Source of the DNA: Seminavis robusta
Lineage: Eukaryota > Bacillariophyta > Bacillariophyceae > Naviculales > Naviculaceae
Direction of reading: 5' to 3'
Assembly (NCBI GenBank): GCA_903772945.1
Contig: CAICTM010001520.1
Span: forward strand, 1 to 27,740
DNA: 27,740 nt
The notes under the pieces are model-generated. The model was not told the DNA's origin and searched no databases. It was given only the letters and a program-made list of their open reading frames with translations. The position numbers and the translations under genes are program-made. Position 1 is the first letter of the stretch, and every line of letters begins with the position of its first letter. This document shows, piece by piece, positions 19,341 to 27,740 of the stretch.

Positions 19341-20279
19341 GCATTCAGTTTCCTAGTAGATCGTGGAACATCCAACTGAAACACCAGTTCCGGGGGAGTT
19401 ATGGTCTTCAATTCCCCGTGACACACCAACCATTCCTCGTAAAGACTTTGGGGGAGAAGTTCACCCCAAGCGGTGAGATAAAGTAAGTCTCACTCATAAA
19501 TAGAATAAGACATTCGCTACATCTAAGAAGCGCAATTGTAGGTAATTCTGAAAACGAGACCTCAGGTCTCGTTTGGGAAGCACATCCCAACCTCTCCTTC
19601 CGAACCAAGTCCAAGGTTCCAATTAGGCAACCGGTGCTCCAGGTTGGGAAGTGACGTACTTTACAATCTACTACTGGCAGGGGAAACAACTTCAGTACGT
19701 GGTATGTTACCCTTTGTGCCCATTGGTGTATCCAACCGTTAAGTCATTGTCTACTAAAAAGAAGTCACATCGCCATCCGTTTTTGGATGGTCAGAACATG
19801 AAGAATGCATTCCCAACAACAATAGATCCTGCACAGAGGGGCTATTAATCGCAGAGGCGTTACCTACCAAAACGGGACCTGCAGGTGACCAAGTTTCAAC
19901 TAAAACCAGCTAAAACGAGATAAGACTAGGATAAGAGTGGGAATATCAAAAGGCTAGATTGTTAACGCTAATCCAAATAGAGCAGTACTGAGTCACCAAA
20001 AAAGAGGATCACCGTAAAAGATCCTCATGGTGAAAGGGGTGAAAAGGGGTGAAAAAGGCTACCAGATGGGCAACCACCACCGACCAAATTAACAAGATCA
20101 GCAAAAGGAAAGGGAGGCAATGGGTACCGAAAAAGCACCGGAAGGCTTCCGAACAGAGAGAACTGGGCAACAAATTTCTCACAAAAGCCCTGCCAAAAAG
20201 CACCAAGGGGAATCAAAAGGCGGCCAAGGGCTTCCCATTCAATGGGGCCTTGGCTGCCAATTGACAACCTGGAAGGACC
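19341..20279. other. Long non-coding stretch with palindromes
   Basis: The first ~150 bp may be decayed Ty3 C-terminus. A near-perfect palindrome lies at 19552-19574. A 9-bp inverted pair TCCCAACCT / AGGTTGGGA spans about 19586-19650. GGGGTGAAAA is repeated around 20036-20056. A Lys-rich 71-codon plus frame (20049-20264) lacks an ATG start and is not supported. It probably includes the 3' region of the minus-strand gene ending at 20280. Confidence 0.4.
19552..19574. repeat. 23-bp palindrome
   Basis: AAACGAGACCT and its exact reverse complement are separated by a single C. The arms contain GAGACC/GGTCTC. The role is unknown. Confidence 0.8.
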
Positions 20280-21584
20280 CTAGTCACAGTCCACCAGATC
20301 ATCGTAGGAACGCTTGCCCTTCTTCTTTTTCTTGTTCACGGCATCCGGATCGGGCTCGTGGTTTCCTTTCCACAATATTGCAACATCCATTTCAGCATTT
20401 GTTGTTCTGCATCTTGGGCATTGGGCTTGGCACGGGCATCCTGAACCTCAAGCTTGAGGGCATTGTAGCGCCTTCGGCCTGCATTGGACCAACCTCCATA
20501 CTTGGCATTGCCCACCTTGGAGTTTGAGTACTTGGTAGCAAACTTTTTTGTCTCCGAGTCCTTGCTGCTCTTGGGGGCAGTCCATTTCTTTCTGCCACAG
20601 TCATTGTTCCCAGGCTGGAAGCAGAGGTTCCATCTGGTGTAGGAGTTCTCGTAGATGAGGAGGGTCATTGCCTCAGATCCGGGAGGAACACACAGCTTTC
20701 CCTTCCACTTGGCCACACTAATCAACTGGTTGTGGCGGATTGACTCCCTAAACCAGCTGGATGCACCAGCAACACATGGCAAAAGCTTCTCCGTGTAAAG
20801 GGAAGAATGCAGCTTGATTTCCTCACGCGCTGCCTTTTCTTGTGCACTGGCATCTTGGGCAAGGTCTTCAAGAGGAACCTCCCGCATCACCACAGCTTTG
20901 AGCTGTTCCGGAGTTGGCATCTTGTCGAGTCCATGTGCAGCACAAAAGTCCTCGGTCTTGATGTACATCTGGTTCACGACGAAGTTGCGTTGCTCGTTCA
21001 TGATTGCCGTGATAGCATCTTTCCAATGGGCAACCCATGCGGCGCGCCTTTCCTTGATCACTGTAAAGAAAGAGAAGAACAACGGTTCCAGATTGGTCAG
21101 GTGCACTGGGCAACTAGACAACAAAAGGTTCCCGATCGAGTAGCGAGAACTTACCCTTGCCTTTCTTACGGTCGCCGGTCAACAAGAAGGCCTTCTTGCC
21201 CAGTCGATCCAGTACAAGATAGGCAATGGCTTCCTCCGATTTCTCGCTGCTAAACTTCTTGTCAATCCAGGTATTCTTCTTGAAACAGCCGGAAGCTGCT
21301 ATATAATCATTACTCCCCTTGGTGTTGTTGCCAAGGGCCTCTTCCAGATCGAAGTTGTCAGGTTCCCATTCCTCATCAGGCTCCTCCTTGTCGGCTTCCT
21401 CATTCTTCTTTTTCTCCTCCTCGTACAAGCTAATGTAGTAAGTGACCTTCTCACTATCTTTCAGAGACTCCACATGCTTGTCATGATGGTCATCTTTGTC
21501 TCTACCAATCATACGAGACTTCCTCTGACGGTTGCTCGACCGGGGAGTGACCCCTTTCTTCTTTGATCCTCCTTTTCCACTCAT
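20280..21584 (-). CDS. Two-exon hypothetical protein with KYGGW motif
   Basis: Minus-strand ATG at 21584 starts a basic N-terminus (SGKGGSKKKG, RQRKSRM), then an acidic block (EEEKKKNEEADKEEPDEEWEPD). Exon 1 ends at 21155, and a canonical intron (21061-21154) joins GDRKKGKG to VIKERRAAWVAHWKD in phase. Exon 2 has AITAIMNEQRNFVVNQMY, PCVAGASSWFRESIRHN and KYSNSKVGNAKYGGWSNAGRRRYNAL. The frame stops at TGA 20336-20338. After a one-base shift just before that, a coherent tail (VNKKKKKGKRSYDDLVDCD) runs to TAG at 20280-20282, so the natural end is probably 20280. Length is about 385-405 residues. I recall similar multi-copy hypothetical proteins in diatoms, function unknown. It shows no transposase or polymerase motif. 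Basic ends and an aromatic Gly-Gly-Trp motif are compatible with nucleic-acid binding, but that is speculation. Confidence 0.7.
21061..21154 (-). other. Spliceosomal intron, 94 bp
   Basis: Minus-strand donor GTAAGT follows CAAGG. The acceptor is a pyrimidine-rich tract CTTCTCTTTCTTTACAG. Removing it fuses two reading frames into one without a stop. It is the clearest intron in the window. Confidence 0.85.
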
Positions 21585-22126
21585 TGTTGGACTATCAAGA
21601 TGGGATGTGCGACGCTTTTCCTTCCCAGAATGAACCTGCTTGGATAATGGTTTGCCAGGTGCTCGTGGAGACTCCAGTGGTGGTGGCCTGTTGGATTTTT
21701 TGGACTTTTGCCGTCCGGATCCGGATCGTTCGGTACGGGATTTGGAAGTTGGCGTTTGGTAGCGTGCCCGTTGTTGTGGCGACTGCTGCTGCCGGATTGG
21801 GATGAGTGCGACCTTGCTGATTGGGAGCTTGAGGATGACGAAGCAGTACTCACAGAGATAGATGAGGACTTTGACTTCTTCTTCTTTGGCTGGCTGGTCC
21901 GGTGGTGATCTTGATAGTTCTGCTTGTCACTCTCGTCCGCACTGTAGAAATCTTCTTCTCCATGGTTGCCACCACGGTGCTCTTGCTGGCCGTAGCCTCC
22001 CTGGTCGTCTTCAAAGTAACTCCCTTCTTCGTCCTCAAGATACTTGTCTTCGTGTTGCTCTTCTTCAGATGCTGTTCCGCTTCCACAGGCTGATGAACGG
22101 CGCCAAAAATCCCATTGAGTAGCCAC
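21581..22126 (-). CDS. Low-complexity Ser/acidic ORF, possibly 5' part of the KYGGW gene
   Basis: Minus-strand ATG at 22126 opens 181 codons: acidic (EEEQHEDKYLEDEEGSYFEDD), Gly/Gln-rich, then PKKKKSK and a Ser run (STASSSSSSQSARSHSSQSGSSS). Its TGA overlaps the ATG at 21584 by four bases. An alternative is a short intron (about 47 bp, GTTCAT...TTGATAG, roughly 21588-21634), which would join NHYPS to the MSGKGG start in frame and make one protein. The donor is weak and the length short for an intron, so this is unresolved. No domain is recognised; it looks like a disordered, nuclear-type N-terminus. Confidence 0.45.
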   Translation of the reverse strand: MATQWDFWRRSSACGSGTASEEEQHEDKYLEDEEGSYFEDDQGGYGQQEHRGGNHGEEDFYSADESDKQNYQDHHRTSQPKKKKSKSSSISVSTASSSSSSQSARSHSSQSGSSSRHNNGHATKRQLPNPVPNDPDPDGKSPKNPTGHHHWSLHEHLANHYPSRFILGRKSVAHPILIVQQ

Positions 22127-22294
22127 ACAGGGCCGAATGATGGAAGAAAGGAGTTAACAACAGTGGAAGAACAGCAGAGTGAGATGCAGAGGTCACCCTT
22201 TTCACTGGCAGGAGATCGATTTTATGAAGAAAACTGAAGAGCACCGACTGCAAACTGCAGTCAACTCCTTCCGTTGCGACCGATCGATCCTCAT

Positions 22295-23367
22295 CTATTT
22301 CGTGGGGCTCCACGGTTGGGCCATACTTTTGTCTTCCAGATCCTTTTCCCTTCCAATGACAAGTGCAGTTGTGTTGTCCATTGAGTTAAAGTTGTCCTTG
22401 GTCGGGCCCAGTGTGATAGACCCTGCCCAGACATTGCTGCTTTTCTTGATATAACAAGTGGTGACGCCGTCGGTCCATATAATGAACGGAAGGAACATGA
22501 CGTCTTCACAGTTGAGTCCCAAGGTATGGAGCCGTCCCACCACACTAGACTTGAACAAGTCCATGTCATGCTCTGAGGATACATTGATTCGCTTGTCCTC
22601 TAGCAAGAGCGATTTCTTCAGAGAGCGAACCATCAGTTTTCTCGCCCTTTGGGTCTCGGTTATCCAGCTGATCTTACCAGGAATGGAGAGGCTCGGTTCA
22701 AAAAGATCCTGCAGCATCATGAGAGACATGGGAGTCCCCCTGTGCAGGAGCTCTGCAGTGCACTCCCTAATGGAAGTGTATGCATGGTTCTCAGTGGTGT
22801 ATATGTTTGGCATTGGGAGACACCTTGTGATGGCAAGTTTCCCATGGAAGTACCTCCTATCGCCTCGTCTGGTCTGATAGAGTCTTTGTCAAAGCTGAAA
22901 CCACTTCTGAAGTAGCTCTGAGCCACCAGCTTCGAAATTCCACTCTGCTGGTGAATGATCTGGTGCCTGTAGAATTCACCAGCAGTGCCATCAGGAATAA
23001 ATGTGTAAGCCATTGCTCTACGTTGCTTGAGCTCCTCCAGCCGGTCATCAGCGAGATGTTTGCTACCATCTTTTGCACTCAAGTTAACTGATCTTTGGTG
23101 GACATTTGACCTCAGATGTGCATACAGACTGTTATAATTGACGAGACTAGCCCTGCTTCTACCGCTGGCCGATCTCGCGCAGAGAGTACAGACCAACCAA
23201 AGCTTCTGCCTACAACCAGGTGTTTCACAGGACAGCTGTTCGAAGATGTCAGAGTACTCCGTTTTGAGCTGCCTACCTACAAGGTCAGTGTGTGCACCAT
23301 GCTTCTTGCACTGAGGACACTCGTAGGGGTCCCTGTCCTTCGCAACATGTCTTTGGCTTTCTGACAT
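22295..23367 (-). CDS. Zinc-finger-like hypothetical protein with WTDG motif, frameshifted
   Basis: Minus-strand ATG at 23367. The first ~90 residues hold two possible zinc sites: C17-x2-C20 with C47-x4-C52, and C60-x2-C63-x20-H84-x5-H90 (C2H2-like). After SYFRSGFSFDKDSIRPDE the frame changes by one base near 22860. Then RRYFHGKLAITRCLPMPNIYTTEN continues through LLEDKRINVSSEHDMDLFK and FLPFIIWTDGVTT to a stop at 22295. A further one-base change at an AAAA run near 22328 would extend it (PHEIDEDRSVATEGVDC) to about 22220. Matching sequence character on both sides of each break supports one protein of about 370 residues. It is not recognised as a known enzyme. A C2H2 head plus an acidic WTDG segment could belong to a transposon-encoded protein, but I cannot show catalytic residues. 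It lies on the same strand as, and 5' of, the KYGGW gene. Confidence 0.55.
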
Positions 23368-23957
23368 GGTTTTTTTTTTCTTCTTCTTCTTTTCTTTCTA
23401 TCCGATGAGATCCAGTCAGGGTAGATGCACAAGAGCTGGGAATGGAGAACTCTATTGGTGGAGATCCTCCTTCTCCTTCCACTGGCACTTGGGAATGGGC
23501 CAGCCACAAAGCTGGCTGCCACTGTTATTCAATCTCCACAGCAATGATTGAACAACTTCCTCTTTGCCTTGGCACAATCCACACAGGAAGGCTTCGACTG
23601 TGGGGAAACTAGTGATACTGAGGCTGTATCTGGTCAACTATCCTTTCATTACTTCTTCTTCTTTAAACTATGCTAAAATCAACTGAACACAAATCCTCGG
23701 CAGCACTCAGCCATGCAGCTTTGGCTCTCTCTTGCATCTCATTTGGCTGGTGCTGGCAAGCTAACTTTCTATATTGGTCTTGGCTGAAGAACTGCATCAT
23801 CCTTGGGGATATAGAGTTCCTCAGCTATTCCTGTATTGCCAGATGGTTGCACTGCTGACCCTACTGTTGGAGTATACAGATGTCACAGCGATTCTTCCAT
23901 CTGGCTAAACCAGCACAGCTGCTTCACACCACTATGGGAGTTCACGTGGATTCCCAC
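23368..23957. other. Upstream region of the zinc-finger-like gene, 3' flank of the next Copia
   Basis: Directly upstream of the ATG at 23367 is a T-rich/CTT-repeat tract on the plus strand (an A/GAA tract on the coding strand, 23370-23398). Short frames elsewhere lack motifs. TGTTGGAGTATACAG begins at about 23865 on the plus strand and could be an LTR terminus of the neighbouring Copia, but no partner end was found. Confidence 0.35.
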
Positions 23958-26293
23958 TCATCGCTCCCCACCATGTGATGTGTCCATGGTGGTGTCCAGG
24001 AGATCAGCTGTGTCTCCTTGCCAGAACAGAACTGCCTTCAGAATGGGCCATATCTGGGAGTAACCCCAGTGTTTCGTCAGTATGTCTGCGGGGTTGATCG
24101 CTCCCGGTAGATGATGAAACGAGATGGTCCCTGCGGCAATGGCTTCTCTGACGAAGTGGTAGGAGAGGGCGTGATGTCTCTTCTTGAGGGGCGAATGGGG
24201 CTGGGTGGAACTTGTCACCACAGACCCATTGGCGCCAAACATGTATGTTGGCCCCTTTACCTCCACACCAACGTACCTGAGTGTAACTCTGGCTGCAATG
24301 GCCTGCTGCGTGGCAACCCTAGCAGCAACGAACTCAGAGCCGTATGTGGCTGCTTCCACAGTAGCTTGCTTCTTGCAGTACCATTCGAATGGGGTCTGGT
24401 TCACATAGTGCAGTACACCAGTGACTGCCTTGCCATTGACCCAATCGTGGTATAGGTTTGCATCCACATAGGTCGTCAACACTACCGGCTTGCCCTTCGG
24501 CTGTGGGGCATCTACTGGGAGTTCCTCCTGTGCCTCCCCATAGACCGTCCTTGTCCAGTCGTAGGTTCGGTATTCCAGTTGGGAGTAGTCTGGTTCATTG
24601 GTGCGGATCCTGATTCCTGCCTGGTTCATCTTGACCAGGAATCCAGTGATCCTCTTGAGTCTTTCCAGATGCCCCACCCTGGGTGCCACTCTGAAGGACG
24701 ACATTGACATTACAGAGACTGCAATATCAAATCTCCCAAGTGAAATTGCCCATTGTAAAGCTCCAATCAGGGACTGGTATTTTGAGATCCCATCATCATC
24801 CAGGAGAGGAGAGGTATCAAGCTCTGGGTGGTCGTTCTTCTCCACTGGACTGGTGACCTTAGTGGATGGATTCTCCCCAAACAAGGATACGTACTGGGCC
24901 TTGACACGTTCAATGTACTTTCTTGGTGTCATGGACAGGATTCCGTCGCTATCCCTTTCAAAGTCACATCCCAGATGGAAGGTAACAGGTCCAGTTCCTT
25001 TGAGTTTGAACTTGTGTGGTGGAGCCTGCAGCAGATCGATGATGACTTGAGGTTGCTTGGAAGCTATCAATAGGTCGTCAACATAGCAACCGATGTACTC
25101 ATAGTGATCGCCACAATCACGCATCCAGATATCTGGCTCAGCCTTAGAGGGCTTGAAGCCAAATCCGTGAAGCACATCGTACAGTCTATCATGCCAACAC
25201 TTGCCTGATGACTTGAGGCCATATTGGGCCTTGATCATCTTCATCGTATGCCCAGCCATGTCTCCAAACTCCCCACCAGCAATAAAACACACCTTTTCAG
25301 TCGTGTAGCTTTCCAGGTATGCATTGCCAATGTCCGTTGCCCAGAGTTCAAGCCCATTCAACTCAGCCAAGAAACTAACCAGACGGATGCCCTGTAAGGA
25401 CACAACACCTGAGTAGGTTGGGTCTACTGGTGTCTCTGTCCTGTGGCCTCCTGCCACAAACCTTGCCTTGTGCCGCCCGTCATGTTTGACGGCATAGACC
25501 ATATGACATGGTATCTTCTGGTAGCCTGTTGGGACTGGGGTACCCTTTCCCAGTGACTCGAAGGTGTCGTATTCCATCAATTGGGCAATCTCCAGTCTCT
25601 CTGCATCCTGCCACTTGCTGTTGCCATTCTTCTCGTCGATGAAAACAGCTTCAGCGTGGTTTCTTGGGACCTGGTAACCATATTGATAAATGGGCTTGGT
25701 GCGGAAGCTTTTCAACTTTGCTTGATGTACCATACGTGCGAACACCTTGGAGTTCTTGGTATAGGGTTTGCATCGCTTCCATCCATCGACCTTGAGCAGG
25801 CCATTCTTTGATGCGTAGATGGAAATTGACACAGGGTCATCATTGAAGATGCTCCCCATATCCTCCCAAGAAGTCTCCCCACTGGCCCATCGAATCAGCA
25901 CCTCGTACTTGGACTTAGTTCGGGAGGGACGATGTCGGATGACAGCCTCGATCCGGTACATGTCATCCTTGTCCAGGTCCCTTTCACACCATTCCAGCAT
26001 CTTTGAGTATGCCAAAACTTCCTCAAAGTACTCGTCCCCATGTTTGCACTTGAACCTGTATACAGCTGCTGATCCGTCTGCGTTGGTTTCTCCTGTGGCC
26101 TCGGCAGACACAATCTTGGCTCTATGCTGCTCGCCTTCCTCGTTGGGGTGGGTGATAAAGGTCCTGTTAAGAAGGTTGGTGATGTCAATGACTGGCAGGT
26201 TGCCACCGTCTAGGACATCCTTGTGTTCAAGGTTGGATAGGATATCCTTGCGTATGGAGTTGTGAAACTCCCCATTCTCCTCCGTCTCCTCTA
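23958..26293 (-). CDS. Copia polyprotein 3' part: chromodomain-like linker, RT, RNase H; 5' truncated
   Basis: A minus-strand frame of about 780 codons without internal stops. Its apparent start (GTG at 26312) lies inside LTR C, so the real coding sequence begins at about 26293. A segment at residues 118-172 (YRIEAVIRHRP...YEVLIRWASGETSWEDMGSIFNDDPVSISIYASKNGLL region) resembles a chromodomain fold. RT follows with KHDGRHKARFVAGG, Asp in LWATDIGNAYLE and CYVDD (YVDD intact). RNase H has Asp in TYVDANLYHD and Glu in TYGSEFVAA, but the third position reads MFGANGSVV, Ala where Asp is expected (24231-24233). It ends NPADILTKHWGYSQIW. The lineage is a diatom Copia group in which I recall this linker to be standard. 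Integrase and gag are missing. Confidence 0.9.
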
Positions 26294-26547
26294 TGTTGGT
26301 TGCTAGTAACACTCTAGCTTAGTAAAGTTCAAAAGGGTTTTACTGTTAAGCTATTTCCAAGAAGTGATCTTTCTCCATGTTTTCTGGGATTGATTCAACT
26401 TCAAAGGATATAGTGAAGGGGGTGACCATATAGATCAGTTAAACTCCCCATGTATGTAACTAGAGAATAGATATAGATATCCCCTATAAACTAGATTGGG
26501 ATAAACGACTAATTTGTATTGAGGTGTCTGTAATACAACCTCCAACG
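26294..26547 (-). repeat. LTR C (Copia, 254 bp)
   Basis: Same length as LTR B and matching termini: on the minus strand CGTTGGAGG (first T changed to C) at 26547 and TTACTAGCAACCAACA at 26294. It is preceded by the shared CGTTCCACGGTA...CCGTGCAGGAG polypurine region (26548-26590). On its other side it enters directly into the pol frame of a different Copia, so it is a 3' LTR that inserted into that gene. Confidence 0.75.
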
Positions 26548-26987
26548 CACTCCTGCACGGTTCCATAAAGGATACCGTGGAACGAATAATTAATGTAATG
26601 ATGGTTGCTCCATAAGGAACAGTTGTTGGTCGAGGGAGACCAATTGCTAGGTTGCTCGGCATTCCGCTTGGTGGCGAGAAGCTTGTCATCCATAGCAGTG
26701 TTGACAAATCTGTCACAGTCAATGTAGACATGTGAGCAGTGTCGTCATGAAAAGCCACTGTGGCTACCACTCCTGTGAGTGTTGCCACTCCTGTATGACT
26801 TGCTGTGGCGGTTGGTGCCGTCACTTGATGTTGCTGTATTCGAAACTGGGAAGTTCCGATCACTAGAGAGAGAAACCTTTTTCAACCTTCCTTTGAATTC
26901 TCCGTTCGATCTATCCAAATTGACACACCAGATCGACTGACAAGAAACGATCATGCCAGATCGAATGACACGAAGCGATCGAATCAC
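26548..26987 (-). pseudogene. Internal remnant of the LTR C element, gag-like
   Basis: Minus strand. The part nearest the LTR is the 3' spacer and polypurine region shared with elements A and B. Further up, short frames read SDRNFPVSNTATSSDG...SKSYRSGNTH (26745-26870) and MDDKLLATKRNAEQPSNWS (about 26630-26695). The SDRNFPV segment also appears, repeated, on the plus strand at the right edge. No RT or RNase H lies between it and the LTR, so the element is internally deleted. Confidence 0.4.
26928..26983. repeat. 28-bp tandem repeat, two units, GATCGA-rich
   Basis: Units start CCAGATCGACTGAC (26928) and CCAGATCGAATGAC (26956). Further GATCGA-type motifs follow up to about 27035. The region is non-coding or 5' leader. 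Confidence 0.65.
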
Positions 26988-27107
26988 AAGCAGCGACCAC
27001 GAGATCGATTCAGTTTGACTCTCGCGATCGACTCAGAAGATCCATCATGAGATTGCAAGTGCGACCACAAGAAGCCTATCAAGGCAGAGCAAGCTTACTC
27101 AAGCAAG

Positions 27108-27567
27108 GTAGCCACACACCAGTGCTACCGGGATATCTTCTGCAGAGGATTCCCACAGTTCCAAAGGAACAGTTCCACCATGGAACCACTCAAAGCAAGC
27201 AACAGTTCGCACGGAACGCCACAAGTTGCCAGCACCATCTACAAGAGGTGCAAACAAGGTCCACATCAAGCAAGCACAATTCATGTACAACAAGTCCCAG
27301 CCATTCGATTCCAAAGAAGAGGAGGCCGTGATGAAGGAAGAAGCTTCCCAGCTGGGAAGAAGAGGATTCCATTCCTCTGGAAAGACAACAGCAGGAATCC
27401 AACACTTCTTGGACTCCAACAAGAAGAGACAGCTCACGTTCCATTCAATGGACAACAAGCTGACTCCAGATAGCTACCAAGCTATTGCACAGATTCATGC
27501 TCACCTGATTTCCAAATCCAGTATCAAGCCTGAATGGATTGATGTTTCCACCATCATTGGCGATTGA
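27108..27567 (+). CDS. Hypothetical plus-strand ORF, gag-like position
   Basis: The frame is open from 27108 to TGA at 27565-27567 without an obvious ATG near its start; the first ATG is within QFMYNKS at about 27283. It is rich in Lys, Glu, Gln and Ser (KEEEAVMKEEASQLG) and ends in a compact segment (LTPDSYQAIAQIHAHLIS, KPEWIDVSTIIGD). A competing frame (27047-27331, ATG at 27047) overlaps. After the stop a different frame carries SDRNFPV repeats to the window edge. The best guess is gag of an element related to the one at LTR C, with a frameshift; no domain is recognised. Confidence 0.3.
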
Positions 27568-27640
27568 GACCATGGACATATCAATGTCCAGTTCAGTCTA
27601 AACCGCAGTCAAGAGCACAGTCTGAGCTACGCGAATGCAG

Positions 27641-27740
27641 CCGGAACTTCCTAGTTTCCAGCTACAGAAATACAAGTGACCGGAACTTCCCAGTCCACGG
27701 TTCAACAAGTGATCGGAACTTCCCAGTCCAAGGTTCAAAA
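27641..27740 (+). repeat. Tandem repeat encoding SDRNFPV units, cut by window edge
   Basis: CCGGAACTTCC-type cores start at 27641, 27680 and 27713 (spacings 39 and 33 bp). In one frame they read SRNFLVSS, SDRNFPVHGST and SDRNFPVQGS. The array continues past the right edge. Confidence 0.75.

Noticed and set aside
20049..20527. Plus-strand Lys-rich and mixed ORFs
   Set aside because: One lacks an ATG; the other overlaps exon 2 of the better-supported minus-strand gene.
23370..23398. T-rich/CTT tract as a retroposon poly(A) tail
   Set aside because: It sits directly at the start codon of the zinc-finger-like gene, and no element end or target duplication is visible.

Overview
This is a eukaryotic nuclear window made almost entirely of transposable-element debris. 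The likely source is a pennate diatom. The evidence is Copia polyproteins with diatom (CoDi-type) sequence signatures, a leucine-rich-repeat (LRR) receptor-type pseudogene with the Cys-rich tail seen in diatom LRR proteins, a GTAAGT...TTTACAG intron of 94 bp, and an absence of bacterial operon structure. Species assignment (Seminavis-like) is inference from remembered protein families and was not searched.

Layout. 1-3083 (+): the 3' part of a Copia element (integrase end, reverse transcriptase, RNase H, 152-bp LTR) whose LTR ends inside the reverse-transcriptase gene of another element. 3084-6267 (-): that second element, a gag-like plus RT retroelement of Ty3/DIRS-like type, with four in-frame nonsense codons, a frameshift and a deletion. 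6268-8756: short decayed pieces: a hairpin, a pair of diverged ~115-bp direct repeats, a small acidic reading frame and a gag fragment. 8757-9265: a ~0.5-kb element with long terminal inverted repeats (TIRs) and TTAA at both ends. 9773-about 11100 (-): LRR-protein pseudogene with five small frameshifts. 11100-13100: mostly unassigned, with small tandem duplications.

13110-18600: a cluster of related Copia pieces: a + strand RNase H end with LTR A; an unrelated LTR D split by a MITE with 24-bp perfect TIRs; and on the minus strand a pol, one LTR (B) and then a gag, so a single LTR lies between the end of one element copy and the beginning of another. 18612-19340 (+): a Ty3 integrase remnant abutting the Copia integrase. 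20280-23367 (-): the least explained part, two or three same-strand protein-coding units. They are a Cys/His zinc-binding-like protein and a spliced basic/acidic protein with a KYGGW motif; these may be host genes or the cargo of an uncharacterised mobile element. 23958-26293 (-): a long Copia RT-RNase H frame with a chromodomain-like segment and a lost RNase H aspartate, cut at its 5' end by LTR C (26294-26547). 26548-27740: gag-like fragments on both strands that share an SDRNFPV repeat.

No housekeeping gene, rRNA, tRNA or CRISPR array was found. The genes do not form a pathway. The window is best read as a nested, partly decayed TE cluster around one possible non-TE or novel-TE locus (20280-23367).
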